Source of the DNA: Neocallimastix lanati (nom. inval.)
Lineage: Eukaryota > Neocallimastigomycota > Neocallimastigomycetes > Neocallimastigales > Neocallimastigaceae
Direction of reading: 5' to 3'
NCBI GenBank assembly: GCA_016946835.1
Contig: JACVTC010000052.1
Span: 770,001 to 834,000 of the forward strand
Length of the DNA: 64,000 nucleotides
In this document: positions 8,665 through 18,882 of the stretch, piece by piece
Layout: each line of letters starts with the position of its first letter
Position numbering within the stretch: position 1 is the first letter of the stretch
Translations under genes and position numbers: made by a program
The notes under the pieces: generated by a model
What the model was told of the DNA's origin: nothing
Seen by the model: only the letters and a program-made list of their open reading frames with translations
Databases searched by the model: none

Positions 8665-10052
8665 GTTGATTGATACCCAATCGACTGACAAATTTTGTAG
8701 ATCAAGGAGTAGTGAACCAGATTCGTCGTCGAGACGTCCGGATTATAATTCCGTGGTTTCCCTCCACAACAAAGACCGTCCTTTATTGGATGATAATGCC
8801 TTATGTTGTGCAAACACTGATAATATTAGTAGTTTGATTGATGCCCAAACGGCTGACACATATTGCAAATCTATTTTAGAAAAGATTAAAACTAAGTCAA
8901 ACACAGTTAAAAGTTCTTTATTTTCTTTAAATGAAGGGGTCTTACATTTCCAAAACAGAATCATCGTCCCATCCACTTTAAGAGCAAGAATTTTGAAATC
9001 TTTTCATGATTCACCCACCAACGGACACCAAGGTATTGACAAAACTCTTGAAAAAATCAAGAGATACTACTGGTGGCCTGATATGAAGAAAGATATTCAT
9101 AATTATGTACTTTCTTGTTCAACTTGTGCTAGGTGTAAAATTCGTAGACATAAACCCTACGGAAAAATTCAACCGCTGCCTGTTCCCAATAAACCATGGG
9201 AAATTATTGGGGTTGATTTTATAGTTTCGTTACCTAGTTCACAAGATCGCACATGTATTATGGTGGTTTCGGATCACTTAACAAAGATGATCCATTTAGT
9301 ACCTTGCTCCGACGTCCCTTCCGCTGACCTGACCGCCAAGATGCTCCTTTACAACGTTTTTCGGTATCATGGATTCCCTAAAATCATTGTCTCTGATCAT
9401 GGCTCCCAGTTCTCTTCTGAATTTTGGACCTCACTCTGCTCAGCTCTAAATACTAAGCCAAGACTCGCTGCTGCTCATCACCAACAAACAAATGGTCAAG
9501 TCGAAAGGGCTAATTCCGTAATCGAACAATATTTACGATGCTACTGTTCTACTGCCCAAAATGAATGGTGCTTTTATCTACCTCTTTGTGAAATGGCTTA
9601 TAACAACTCATTTCACAAATCTATAAACATGTCGCATTTCTGTGCAAATTATGGTTTTAATCCAGTATGCAATATTGACTCTCCTCCTGTTCTTTTAAAA
9701 TATAATGCCTCTGTACTTACTAGGGATTGGTCTGCCCATTTTGATGCCCTTAAAAAGCACCTTATCAAAGCTAAAGAAGATTTCAAAAAGTTTGGTGACT
9801 CTAGGAAAGCTTCTGGTCCTACTTTCCATGTTAACGACATGGTTTGGTTGAAAAGGTATTACTTCTCCAATGAACCTGCAAAAAAGCTTTCTAACCATTA
9901 TCTTGGACCCTTTAAGGTCATAGAAATGAGGGAAAGAATGAACTACCGGCTTGAATTACCAGAAAAATCTTCATTTACACCAGGTATTTCATATCTCGCA
10001 GTTGGAGCCTTATACTGAAAGAGACATAGGATTAAAGGAACCATCACCATAA
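8507..10052 (+). pseudogene. Element A integrase
   Basis: Meaningful sequence starts in the second copy of the tandem duplication (about 8730) and gives a Ty3/gypsy integrase. The zinc-binding domain is FHDSPTNGHQG with CSTCARCK, plus YYWWPDM. The catalytic core has IIGVDFIVSLPSS (Asp), IVSDHGSQFSSEFW (Asp) and QTNGQVERANSVIEQYL (Glu). The GPY/F-like block is NHYLGPFKVIE. The main frame closes at 10018, but a one-base shift near 9970 recovers VFHISQLEPYTERDIGLKEP and a stop at 10050-10052, the expected gypsy C-terminus. No chromodomain is seen. A purine run AAAGGGAGCAA (10051-10061) abuts the 3' LTR and is the likely polypurine tract. Confidence 0.88.
8535..8866 (+). repeat. 166-bp tandem duplication that shifts the pol frame
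   Basis: The segment beginning ATCAAGG at 8535 is repeated from 8701 (for example CGAGACGTCCGGATTAT at 8564 and again at 8730). Both copies encode SRRPDY followed by SVVSLHNKDRPLLDDNA. A length of 166 leaves a remainder of 1 when divided by 3, so the second copy is read one frame later. That is exactly the shift between the RT/RNase H frame and the integrase frame. The copies have since diverged at several sites (GATTCGTTG versus GATTCGTCG, CCTTTTG versus CCTTATG), so the event is not recent. Confidence 0.92.
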
Positions 10053-10061
10053 AGGGAGCAA

Positions 10062-10856
10062 TGTAAGAATCTATAATTATTTTTAACAACATAATTATAT
10101 TTTCTTAGTTAGGTTATAATTAATATAACTTTTATTTAACTCATATTTCATTTATACACCTAATTATAATTAATAATTTATTTAATTATATATTAAAATT
10201 TTATTTAGTTTAATATTAAAAATTTATTTAATTAAATAATTTTTATACATTTAAAATAATATTAAATTTATTTAATTATTCACTTAATTATTAAATTTAT
10301 TAGTTTTAGTTTTCTCTCACTTATTAAATCATAAACTAAAACACTATTCTGTATTTTATCATGTATTCTGTATTTTATCATGTATTCTGTATTTTATCAT
10401 GTATTCTGTATTCTATCATGTATTCTATATTCTATCATGTATTCTGTATTGTATTAATCTTGTATTTTATTATTAATGTATTGTTTTATATTTTTTATGT
10501 AAAGTTCTATAAAATAGAACTAAATAGATTAAATTTTAAATTTTATGATCGAAATAATTTTCATTTATTTTATTCTTTTATTTTCGATCATTATATTAGA
10601 TTAAGTAATCGGTTAATTAAGGTTTTTCCAATTACTTCTTAAAAGTAATCGGTTTTACTTAATTAACGCAATGATCGATATGGATAGAATATCGATCAAA
10701 AAACTTATCTAGGTTTTTCTTCTAGTCTTTTCCTAGATAAGAGATTTGTTAAGATTAGAACTCCTTTTGATTTTAACCTTATTTTGACAAAAAAAGTATA
10801 AATAAGGCTCTTGAGTTCTCTTTGAGAAATCAAGAGTTATTATTATAACAATTATA

Positions 10857-10892
<36 letters not shown>

Positions 10893-11132
10893 GTTTTAAC
10901 ATTTAAAGTTTCTAATAATTAATAAAACAAATTATTTTAAAAACAAATTTTATAATTAAAACTTTTCTTTATCAATTTCAGTGTTTCGTCTATTATAATT
11001 CGTTATAATAAACTCAATAATTAGAAAGAACCATAGGTAAGTATGATTCTTTTCTAAACCTTTAGTATTAGCAGTTAGAGCTAATATTAATGATTAATAA
11101 TTTAATTATAATTTTTTAATTAAATTATTACA
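10062..11132 (+). mobile_element. 3' LTR of element A
   Basis: A 1071-bp LTR from TGTAAGAATC to ATTATTACA, directly after the polypurine tract. It keeps the uninterrupted TAGTT site that the solo LTR hit in the 5' copy. It has more copies of the TATTCTGTATTTTATCATG repeat (10361-10450) than the 5' LTR. The TATA box lies at 10799-10806 and the following palindrome CTCTTGAG/TCAAGAG at 10808-10836. The two LTRs differ by scattered substitutions and repeat number, so insertion of A was not recent. Confidence 0.92.
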
Positions 11133-11135
11133 TTT

Positions 11136-11619
11136 TGATACGGTACTACCATAAATACCATAATTTAGTGAAACTTAGGTTAGGAATTATTTGATAAAAT
11201 CTTATTGGTTAATAATAATTTAGTAATAATATATATAGTTAGTAAATAATAATAGTTTAAAGAATGGTTCTTTTATTAATATTAATTTAGTTTTATTAAT
11301 AATTTAACCTATAAACATGTTTATTAGTATAGTTTAGTGTAGTTTTATATTTAGTTTACATTAATAACATAAGAGATTTTAGTAATTAATTATATTTTAA
11401 CTAGTTAACAAATATTTATATTGATGATATATTTTTATTGATGAATGATAATAAATAAATAAAATAAATAAACTAAATATTAAAGTGTGAATATTACTAT
11501 TGTGTGTATTATTCTATATAATATTAGAATATATTATTTTGTCAATTATTCCCTACTGTTATCGTCCAAATAAAATAAAATAAATATTGATATTGATGTT
11601 TAATAAAAATATCGTATCA
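11136..11619. mobile_element. B-family repeat, copy B1 (solo LTR or MITE-like)
   Basis: This 484-bp repeat begins TGATACGGTAC and ends ATATCGTATCA, so its ends are 7-bp inverted repeats (TGATACG/CGTATCA). Two more copies occur, B2 (23515-31489, split by element D's insertion) and B3 (40549-41047). It starts 3 bp after the end of LTR A, an arrangement repeated at B3. There is no ORF and no LTR-A-type TATA/hairpin array. Flanks (CATTT and TTTTT) give no clear target duplication, so whether it is a solo LTR or a non-autonomous DNA element is open. Confidence 0.75.
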
Positions 11620-11625
11620 TTTTTG

Positions 11626-12489
11626 TGTAATAATCATACTAAGTACTATCACTTAATATGATTATTAACTTCAACTTAACGATTAATTCATTAAGTTGAG
11701 AAAATAAAAAAAAGTTTTACCTGAATATTGGTGGAGTTTATTATAAAATTAATTATAATAATAACACGAAAAATAAGAAGGAAGAAAGATTTGTATAAAT
11801 TTAATTTTTTAAAGTATGTTTTTTGAATAAAATATTTTATTAATTTGTTAAAGTTTAAAATATAAAATTGTTACTATTATAACTATATTTTTATAATAAT
11901 AACTCTTGATTTCTTAAAGGGAACTCAAGAGCCTTATTTATATTTTTTTGTTAAAATAAGGTTAAATAAAAAAGGTTTTTCTAATCTTAACAAATTTCTT
12001 ATCTAGGAAAAGATTAGACAGAAAAACCTAGATAAGATTTTTGATCGATATTCTATCCATATCGATCATCGTATCAATTAGGTAAAACCAATTACTTTTA
12101 AGAAGAAATTGGAAAAAACCCTAATTAACCGATTCCTAATCTAATCTAATGATCGAAAATAAAAGAATAAAATAATTAAAAAATATTTCGATCTTAAAAT
12201 AATAAATTTACAAAAAAGGAAAATAAAATATTAAATAAAATACAGAATACATTATTAAATACATAATAGAATACATAATGTGCTTGTTTACAATTTAATT
12301 AAATAAATAAATTAAAACTAATAAATTTAATAATTAAATATATAATAAATTATAATTATTTATAAATGAATAATTAATAATTAATTAAATAAAATTTTGT
12401 TATAATTTAAATAAATTTATAATTATTATCAATAATTATAAAGACTAAGAAATAATAATTATTTATTAGTAAATAATTATTATTTATCA
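11626..12489 (-). mobile_element. C-family solo LTR, copy C1
   Basis: Minus-oriented LTR. On the plus strand it starts TGTAATAATCATACTAAGT, which pairs with ACTTAATATGATTATTA to form the U5-end hairpin (11628-11667). The promoter array of family A appears inverted: the palindrome around 11902-11930, the TATA complement at about 11938-11943, CTTATCTAGG (11998-12007) with CCTAGATAAG (12027-12036), and GATCGATA blocks near 12043-12067. The end at TATTTATCA (12489) differs from the TTTCTTACA of its sisters and is less certain. Confidence 0.78.
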
Positions 12490-12493
12490 ATTT

Positions 12494-13462
12494 TGATAAA
12501 GAATGCCCAAATAATGTTCTTTTGGTTATGCATCTTAAATGATTCATTTAACCCTTAAACAAATTATTTGATTCTTTATTCTTTTGGAACTTTCTATATT
12601 CTAATAATCTATATTCCTAATTAGTACAAATTAAATTATACTATTTAAAAAAGTATATTTAATATTAATTCCTTATCTATGCTACCTTTATTATTCTTAT
12701 CTATATTTTATTTTATTATAATTAAAATCCTTATCAATATTATATAGTTTATTTTATCATTTTTCTTTATAGTTTATCAAAATCTTATCAATATTTCTTT
12801 TATTAATATTAAACTTATCAATATTAATTATTTCTTTGGAAAATTCCAAATTAAAAAAATTGTATTAATGATTACTAATAAAAAATTAAACATAAAGGAA
12901 AATAGTTATATTATTATTATTATATGTTTTATTATAAATATTATATTATAAATTTGATGAAATGATTATAAATTTTATATTAACAATTTAAATAATATTA
13001 TTTTTCTAAACTTAGTAAAATTAAACTTTAGGATTAAATAAATATTACTAAACCACAGAATTAACTTCTGTAAAATAAAAAAATTGTCTTTTAAAATATA
13101 TAATTAAGTAGATTAGTAATAAATAATTAGTAATAGATTAATATATAAGTATTATTTATTATAAGTTAAATAATAATTATATTAATAATAAAAAAATAAT
13201 ATAAAATATTTAATAATTAATTTTTATTATACAAAGAAATGGCTTTACCATTTCTATTATTTTAAGAAAAAAATATAAATAACAGTAAAAAAATTGTATT
13301 TTTTTATATATTGCAATTTTAATATTGTAATTCTTAAATAAAAATTTAATAAAGGATTTATAAAACAAAAATTTATTTTGTTTATTATTTTTCTTGTTTG
13401 TTTATTTTTTATTGTTTATATTAATACTTATTTTTATTTTTCCCTCTCTCCGAACCTTAACA
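12494..13462 (+). mobile_element. F-family solo LTR, copy F1
   Basis: It starts TGATAAAGAATG, carries GGAACTTTCTATATTCT at 12586 and ends at CCTTAACA. The first 90 bp again fold back (AAAGAAT with ATTCTTTA near 12570). A TATA-like AAATATAAATAACAG lies near 13270. There is no ORF. Flanks give no obvious target duplication. Confidence 0.55.
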
Positions 13463-13470
13463 TTTATAAA

Positions 13471-14429
13471 TGTAATAATCATACTAAGTTCTATTACTAA
13501 ATATGATTATTAACTTCAACTTAATAACTAATTCATTAAGTTGAGAAATAAAATAAAAATAAAAATTTTACCTAAAAAAGAGTTTATTATAAAATTAATT
13601 ATAATAAAAACACAAAAACCAAAGGAAGAAATATTTGTATAAAGTTAAAGTTGGTTTTAAAAAATATGTTTTTGAATAAAATATATTATTAATTTATTAA
13701 AGTTTAGAATGTAATATTGTTATTATTATAACTATCTTTTTTATAATAATAACTCTTGATTTCTCTTTAAGAAATCAAGAGCCCTTTTTATATTTTTTTT
13801 ATTGAATTAAGGTTAAATAAAAAGTTTTTTCTAATCTTAAAAATTATCTTATCTAGAAAAAGATTAGAAGAAAAAACTAGATACGTTTTGATCGATATTG
13901 TATTCATATCGATCATCGTATATATTAAGTAAAACCAAATATATTATTTTATATTTAGATAAAACCTTAATATATCGATTTTCTAAATTTTAATTTAGAT
14001 CATCAAATAAAAGGAAAAATAAATAATAACCGGAATGATTTAAATTATTCTATTTTTCTAAATATTATTTTTAAAATCTAATCTAAACTTATTAACATAA
14101 AACTATCTTTAAAAAATACAAAAACTTATTAATTGTTCTTTTAAATGTACAATGTACAAAATAAATAGAACTAATGTTTACATTAACTTAATAATTAAAT
14201 GAATAACTAAATAAAATTAATAATATTAATAAAAGTATTTATAATAATTATTTAAATAAATTTTTTAATATTATTTTAGTGTATAAATAATTATATTTTT
14301 AATAAATTTGATAATAATATTTCAATGTATGAATTAATTATAATTTAAATAAATTTATAATTATTATCAATAATTATAAAGACTAAGAAATAGTAATTAT
14401 TTATTAATAAATAATTATTATTTCTTACA
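13471..14429 (-). mobile_element. C-family solo LTR, copy C2
   Basis: It runs from TGTAATAATCATACTAAGT to TTTCTTACA with perfect 5-bp target duplications ATAAA at 13466-13470 and 14430-14434. It has the same inverted promoter and hairpin order as C1: palindrome near 13751-13780, CTTATCTAG...CTAGATA at 13848-13884, and GATCGATA/TATCGATC near 13890-13916. It lies directly against copy C3. Confidence 0.9.
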
Positions 14430-14434
14430 ATAAA

Positions 14435-15322
14435 TGTAATAATTCTATTAAGAACTAACTCAAAATAGAATTATTAACTACAACTTAACGACTAATTCAT
14501 TAAGTTGAGAAAATAGAAAATAAAATAAAATAATTTTTTTTACCTATAGAGTTTATTATAAAATTAATTATAATAATAACACGAAAAGCAAAAGAAGAAT
14601 TATTCATATAAATTTGATTTTAAAAATATGTTTTTTTGAATAAAATATTTTATTAATTTATTAAAGTTAAAAATATAAAATTGTTATTATTATAACTATG
14701 TTTTTATAATAATAACTCTTGATTTCTCAAAGAGAACTCAAGAGCCTTATTTATATTTTTTTATGAAAATAAGGTTAAATAAGAAAGGGTTTTCTAATCT
14801 TAACAAATCTCTTATCTAGGAAAAGATTAGATAGAAAAACCTAGATAAGTTTTCGATCGATATTCTATCCATATCGATCATCGCATTAATTAAGTAAAAT
14901 CGATTACTTCTAAAAGTAATTGGGAAAAATCTTAATTAGCCGATTTTTCAATCTAATCTAATGATCGAAAATAAAAGAATAAAATAATAAAAGATATTTC
15001 GATCATATAATTTATCCTTATATAAAAAATATAAAATTAAATAGTTAATAAAATACAGAATACATTATAAAATACAGAATACATTATAAAATACAGAATA
15101 CAATACAATACAGAATACATTAGTTACAGTAGAGAAATTAATATATTGTAAATATATTATTTAAAATTAATTAAATAAATTTTGTTAAATTAATGAACAT
15201 TTAAAATTAAATTAAATAAATTTAATGAATAAATATTATATGTAATTAAATAAAGTTATAGTTATAATAACTTAACTAAGAAAATATAATTATTTGTTAG
15301 CAAATAATTATAGATTCTTACA
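14435..15322 (-). mobile_element. C-family LTR, copy C3
   Basis: It runs from TGTAATAATTCTATT to GATTCTTACA. The U5-end hairpin pairs TAATAATTCTATT with AATAGAATTATTA perfectly, with a different stem sequence from C1. Near 15050-15120 it carries several ATACAGAATACATTATAAA repeats, the complement of the repeat seen in LTR A. Flanks are ATAAA (shared with C2) and GTTGA (shared with C4), so C3 was there before C2 and C4 landed on either side. Confidence 0.85.
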
Positions 15323-15327
15323 GTTGA

Positions 15328-16116
15328 TGTAATAATTTTATTATAATATTTATTATAACAAAATTATTAACTACAACCTGATACTAACATCAAGTTGAGA
15401 AAATAAGAAAACAATTAGAAAAAATAAAATTTTAACTTATCTTGACAAAGAAGAGTTTATTATAAACAAATATAATAAACAACACAAAATAAAAAGAACA
15501 CTTATTGAAAATGTTGTAGATTTTATTTATTATTATTATATATTTATTTAATATTTGTTATATAATAATAACTCTTGATTTCTCAAAAATTTAGAGAAAT
15601 CGATAGCTATTTATACGAAAAATTAAATAATAAAATTTTATAAATTTTATATAAAATAATAATTTAAAAGGTTTTCTAATCTTAACAATTATCTTATCTA
15701 GAAAAAGATTAGAAGAAAAAACTAGATAAGTTCTTTAAGGAAAAACAAATTTATTATTATAATAAATTAGAAAAAACCTTAAAGTCCGATAAAATTAATT
15801 TATATTTTAATAAGAAAATAAAAAACTTTAATGTCCGTTAATTCAAATTTTAATTAAAAATAATAATTAAATAATTAATTCATTACTTTAGAAATTAATA
15901 AAATTTATAATTAAATAAATTAAATAAAATAAATGTATACTAAATAAATTTAAAGATAAAATTTTTAATTAAATTAAAACTATAATTAAATGTACAAATA
16001 CATATTAACTTGATAAATAATTACTAATTTAATGAATGAATGTATAAATTATATAATAGATAAATAATCAAATAAAGAAATTATAATTATTTAACAAATA
16101 ATTATAGTTTCTTGCA
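15328..16116 (-). mobile_element. C-family solo LTR, copy C4
   Basis: It runs from TGTAATAATTTTATTATAAT to TTTCTTGCA with perfect target duplications GTTGA at 15323-15327 and 16117-16121. It is the most diverged C copy, with TTATCTAG/CTAGATAA in place of TTATCTAGG/CCTAGATAA (15692-15728). Its U5-end hairpin stem is longer and again changed on both arms. Confidence 0.9.
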
Positions 16117-17513
16117 GTTGATAAATATTGAAAGTAATCTTAATTTTGATTTAGAATCAAAAAGTGATTATTTTCTTTACCAAAGTAAAATATAAAAAAT
16201 AATAATAATAAAAATGTTTTATAAAATAAACACAAAAGTTTTATTAGAAAACGCTCTTTTTCTAATATTTATTATTTAATTTTTATTTATAAATTTATTA
16301 AATTTTGATTATTAAAAATATAAAATTAAAATTACAAGTTATTAAATATTAATTTCATATATAATAATAGTAAAGAAAAATAAGGGAAATATTAAAGGTA
16401 TTTATATTTTTCCATAAACTTAAGCTATTTACAATTTAAAATAATTATTTAAAGTAAAATAAAACAAATAAATAATATTAATTTTATTAAATTAAAGAAT
16501 TAATTAAGATCACAATAATTGTTTATTTATCATTTTAATTAGTACCTATTATTAAATCTTAAATTTTTTTTTTTTTTTAAAAAATATTCAGTTAATTATT
16601 ATTTAGTTAATTTCATGTCGGAGTTTGTTTGACTAAGATAATATTTTCATTTAATTTTATTGTTGAATAATTATTTTATTTTGTTTTCTAAAGTAATTTT
16701 AACTATAATTAATTATTTTATATATATAAGGTTAGTTTATTGTATAATTAGATATTAGAAACTATTTTTATAATTTTGTTATTTATCATTGTTGTTACGG
16801 AACTAGCTAAAATACAAAAATTAAATAAACTAATGATTTAAATTATACAATTCGAAATTATAATTAAATTTAATAACTTTATATGTTAATTTAAACTATT
16901 TTTATAATTCCATAAATTTATTTTTAATTTAAAATAATTATATAAATTATCAAATTAAATTGATTAATGAATAATTATTAAATAATAATTATTTTACTAA
17001 ATTGATTAATGACTAATTATTAAATAATAATTATTTTATTAAATTGATTAATGACTAATTATTAAATAATTATTATTTTATTAAATTGATTAATGACTAA
17101 TTATTAAATAATTATTATTTTATATTAATTAAATTGTTTTATTATTATATTTAATTATTATTTTTATTAAATTGTTTTAAGAATTATATTATCGAAAATA
17201 TTACCAATAATTTTATTGTTAAATTTATTAATTTTATCATTATTAATATTTTGTCATTAAAAATAATTATTAGTATTACTATTTTTATTATTAAAATAAC
17301 TTTTAAAAAATATTATTAAAATCACATGTAATAATTATTCTAATAAGAATTAAAATAATTATAAAATTCATGTAGTAAAAAAAAGTATAAAAGAAAAAGA
17401 AAATACTTAATAAAAAATGGAAGAGAGTTAATAAAGATAAAAAGAAAATTTAATTATTAAGAATATATTATTTTTGGAGAATAAAAATTTAAATTATTAG
17501 AAATCCTGCAACA
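16117..17513 (+). mobile_element. AT-rich region upstream of element E, probably its 5' LTR in the right-hand part
   Basis: It may contain two LTR pieces. From 16119 (TGATAAATATTG) a hairpin TTTTGATT/AATCAAAA and an ACC-type sequence look like the U5 side of another minus-oriented LTR. To the right, a TATA box in AAAAGTATAAAAG (17385-17397) is plus-oriented, and the sequence CTGCAACA (17506-17513) followed by TTTGGCGAGC looks like an LTR end and primer-binding site. It does not resemble the LTR downstream of element E (21024-21655), so the true 5' LTR of E is not established. Confidence 0.4.
16961..17128. repeat. 42-bp tandem repeat, four copies
   Basis: TGATTAATGA recurs at 16961, 17003, 17045 and 17087, exactly 42 bp apart, within units ending in AATTATTTTATTAAAT. 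Confidence 0.9.
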
Positions 17514-17653
17514 TTTGGCGAGCTATACAGGACACAATCAAAAATAATATGAAAATTAATAATTAAAAATAAAATATTGAGTTAAAAATAATTAATTGTT
17601 TAAAAAAAAAAAAAAAAAAAAAAATTTTAAAAAACGAAAAGAGAAGAGTAGAA

Positions 17654-18505
17654 ATGAAGATTTTGGAATTAGAAGAGCTACTTCCTAGATTGGACGAAAA
17701 CTTGAAGGACGTGGACTCTTGGGGAGACGAATTTACTCGAATAATGAAACTAGCCAACATTACTAGTCCTTCTAGTATTCATACTTGGGCCATGGAATGC
17801 ACAGAAGGGAAACTCAGAGGAGTTTTACAGGAGCTTGTGACTACTGATCAAGAAGGAAATGAAGTCTACCCATCGTTTCAAGAAATAAAGAAAGCGTTAG
17901 AAGACGCAATGGAAATAACCTCTCAAGAGAAGTGCAAAAGACTTCAGAAGATGGTTATTCAAAAAGGAGAGTCTATTAAAAATTTTAATTGGAGGTATAA
18001 AAAGCTATACAATAATCTTAGTAAACTTTATCAGACCTTTATAACCGTAGACGACTATATCGATTCCATAGCTTACAGACCTTACGCAAGAGCTCAAGTA
18101 ATAACGCAGAGGTGTGAAGATCTTGAAGAGGCATTCGAAGAAGCAGAACTCGCTGAGAGAGCCGAAGAAAGAAGGAATAAAAGAAATGAAACTAACATGA
18201 CAGCCGTATATACTAATCAAAGTTCTAGGCTGTATAAATTTATAAAAAATCATCCATTCAAACAATTTGGAATCAATAATCATCAACAGAATGATAACAT
18301 AAACTATTATGGTAAAAACAGTAAAGCAAATCAAAAATTTAAAAATAATTCTGTAATTTCCAAGAAACCATCAAAGGAGTTAAAATGCTTTAAATGTAAC
18401 CAAATTGGACATGTAATTAGACATTGTCCATATAGTTATAAAGAGTTAGCCGAAATGGAAGAATCTGGAAAGTTGACAACTGAAAATAACTCTTTAAACT
18501 ATTAA
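17654..18505 (+). CDS. gag: Element E Gag with CCHC zinc knuckle
   Basis: An intact 283-residue Gag of a Ty3/gypsy element. The capsid region spans about residues 10-170 (WGDEFTRIMKLANI, WAMECTEGKLRGVLQEL, FNWRYKKLYNNLSKLY, then YIDSIAYRPYARAQV). Near the C-terminus a retroviral-type zinc knuckle CFKCNQIGHVIRHC places Cys245, Cys248, His253 and Cys258 in CX2CX4HX4C spacing for nucleic-acid binding. The start is the first ATG after a poly(A)-rich leader. The slippery heptamer T TTA AAC (18493-18499) lies two codons before the stop, and the next frame continues in -1. The preserved frame, while pol is heavily deleted, fits a non-autonomous element or a recent deletion. Confidence 0.85.
   Translation: MKILELEELLPRLDENLKDVDSWGDEFTRIMKLANITSPSSIHTWAMECTEGKLRGVLQELVTTDQEGNEVYPSFQEIKKALEDAMEITSQEKCKRLQKMVIQKGESIKNFNWRYKKLYNNLSKLYQTFITVDDYIDSIAYRPYARAQVITQRCEDLEEAFEEAELAERAEERRNKRNETNMTAVYTNQSSRLYKFIKNHPFKQFGINNHQQNDNINYYGKNSKANQKFKNNSVISKKPSKELKCFKCNQIGHVIRHCPYSYKELAEMEESGKLTTENNSLNY
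18493..18499 (+). promoter_or_regulatory. -1 ribosomal frameshift site, U UUA AAC
   Basis: In the gag frame the codons are TCT TTA AAC TAT TAA. This gives a canonical X XXY YYZ heptamer, and a -1 slip continues as TTT AAA CTA TTA ATG GGA into the next open frame. No strong downstream pseudoknot was identified by eye. Confidence 0.7.
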
Positions 18506-18882
18506 TGGGAAGAAGGAAAACTTCCATTAATCAAACCAATAATTTAAAACTAGACGTAATAGCCGTAGCCACAAGAAACGCAAAAGATAAGCAGAAATAT
18601 CAACCTTATGAGAAATTACAAAAAATAACAACCTTAAGGGATAATCCAATTCCAATACCAGTTCCAACAAATAGGAAAGAAAATAATTTAAAAAGAACCA
18701 ACAATAAAATAGTGACAGAAGAAAAACAAAATGATTCTAATACAAATGAAAATACTGAAAAATTGAAAGAAATTGATCTATCAGTAATTGCTCAACCTTC
18801 AATAAACAAATCAAAAAAGGACTCGAAAGAACAAAGAAATAAAGATATATATCAAGTATCAAGAAGCAAAAGTAATGAATGA
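18505..18882 (+). pseudogene. Element E gag-pol spacer, 125 residues
   Basis: A Lys/Asn-rich hydrophilic frame (MGRRKTSINQ to SRSKSNE) without a recognised domain. It begins in the -1 frame relative to gag with the overlapping TAATG and is reachable through the frameshift site. In the intact relative (element D) the same position holds a comparable disordered region before protease. Here protease and RT are absent. The frame ends at 18882, overlapping by 8 nt a further frame that begins within RNase H. It is best read as the N-terminal remains of Pol next to a large internal deletion. Confidence 0.6.

Noticed and set aside
10361-10642. Frame reading YHVFCILSCILYSIMYSI in the LTR (also 4055-4279)
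   Set aside because: It translates the TATTCTGTATTTTATCATG repeat within LTR A. Both LTR copies have it, and it reflects repeat structure, not a gene.
3100-11132. Five-base target duplication for element A
   Set aside because: The flanks CTTTT and TTTTG do not match. Both are T-rich and a chance partial match cannot be told from decay, so none is claimed.
11626-16116. A single large element bounded by C-family LTRs
   Set aside because: C2 and C4 each have their own target duplications and the DNA between copies holds no coding region, so these are separate solo LTRs.
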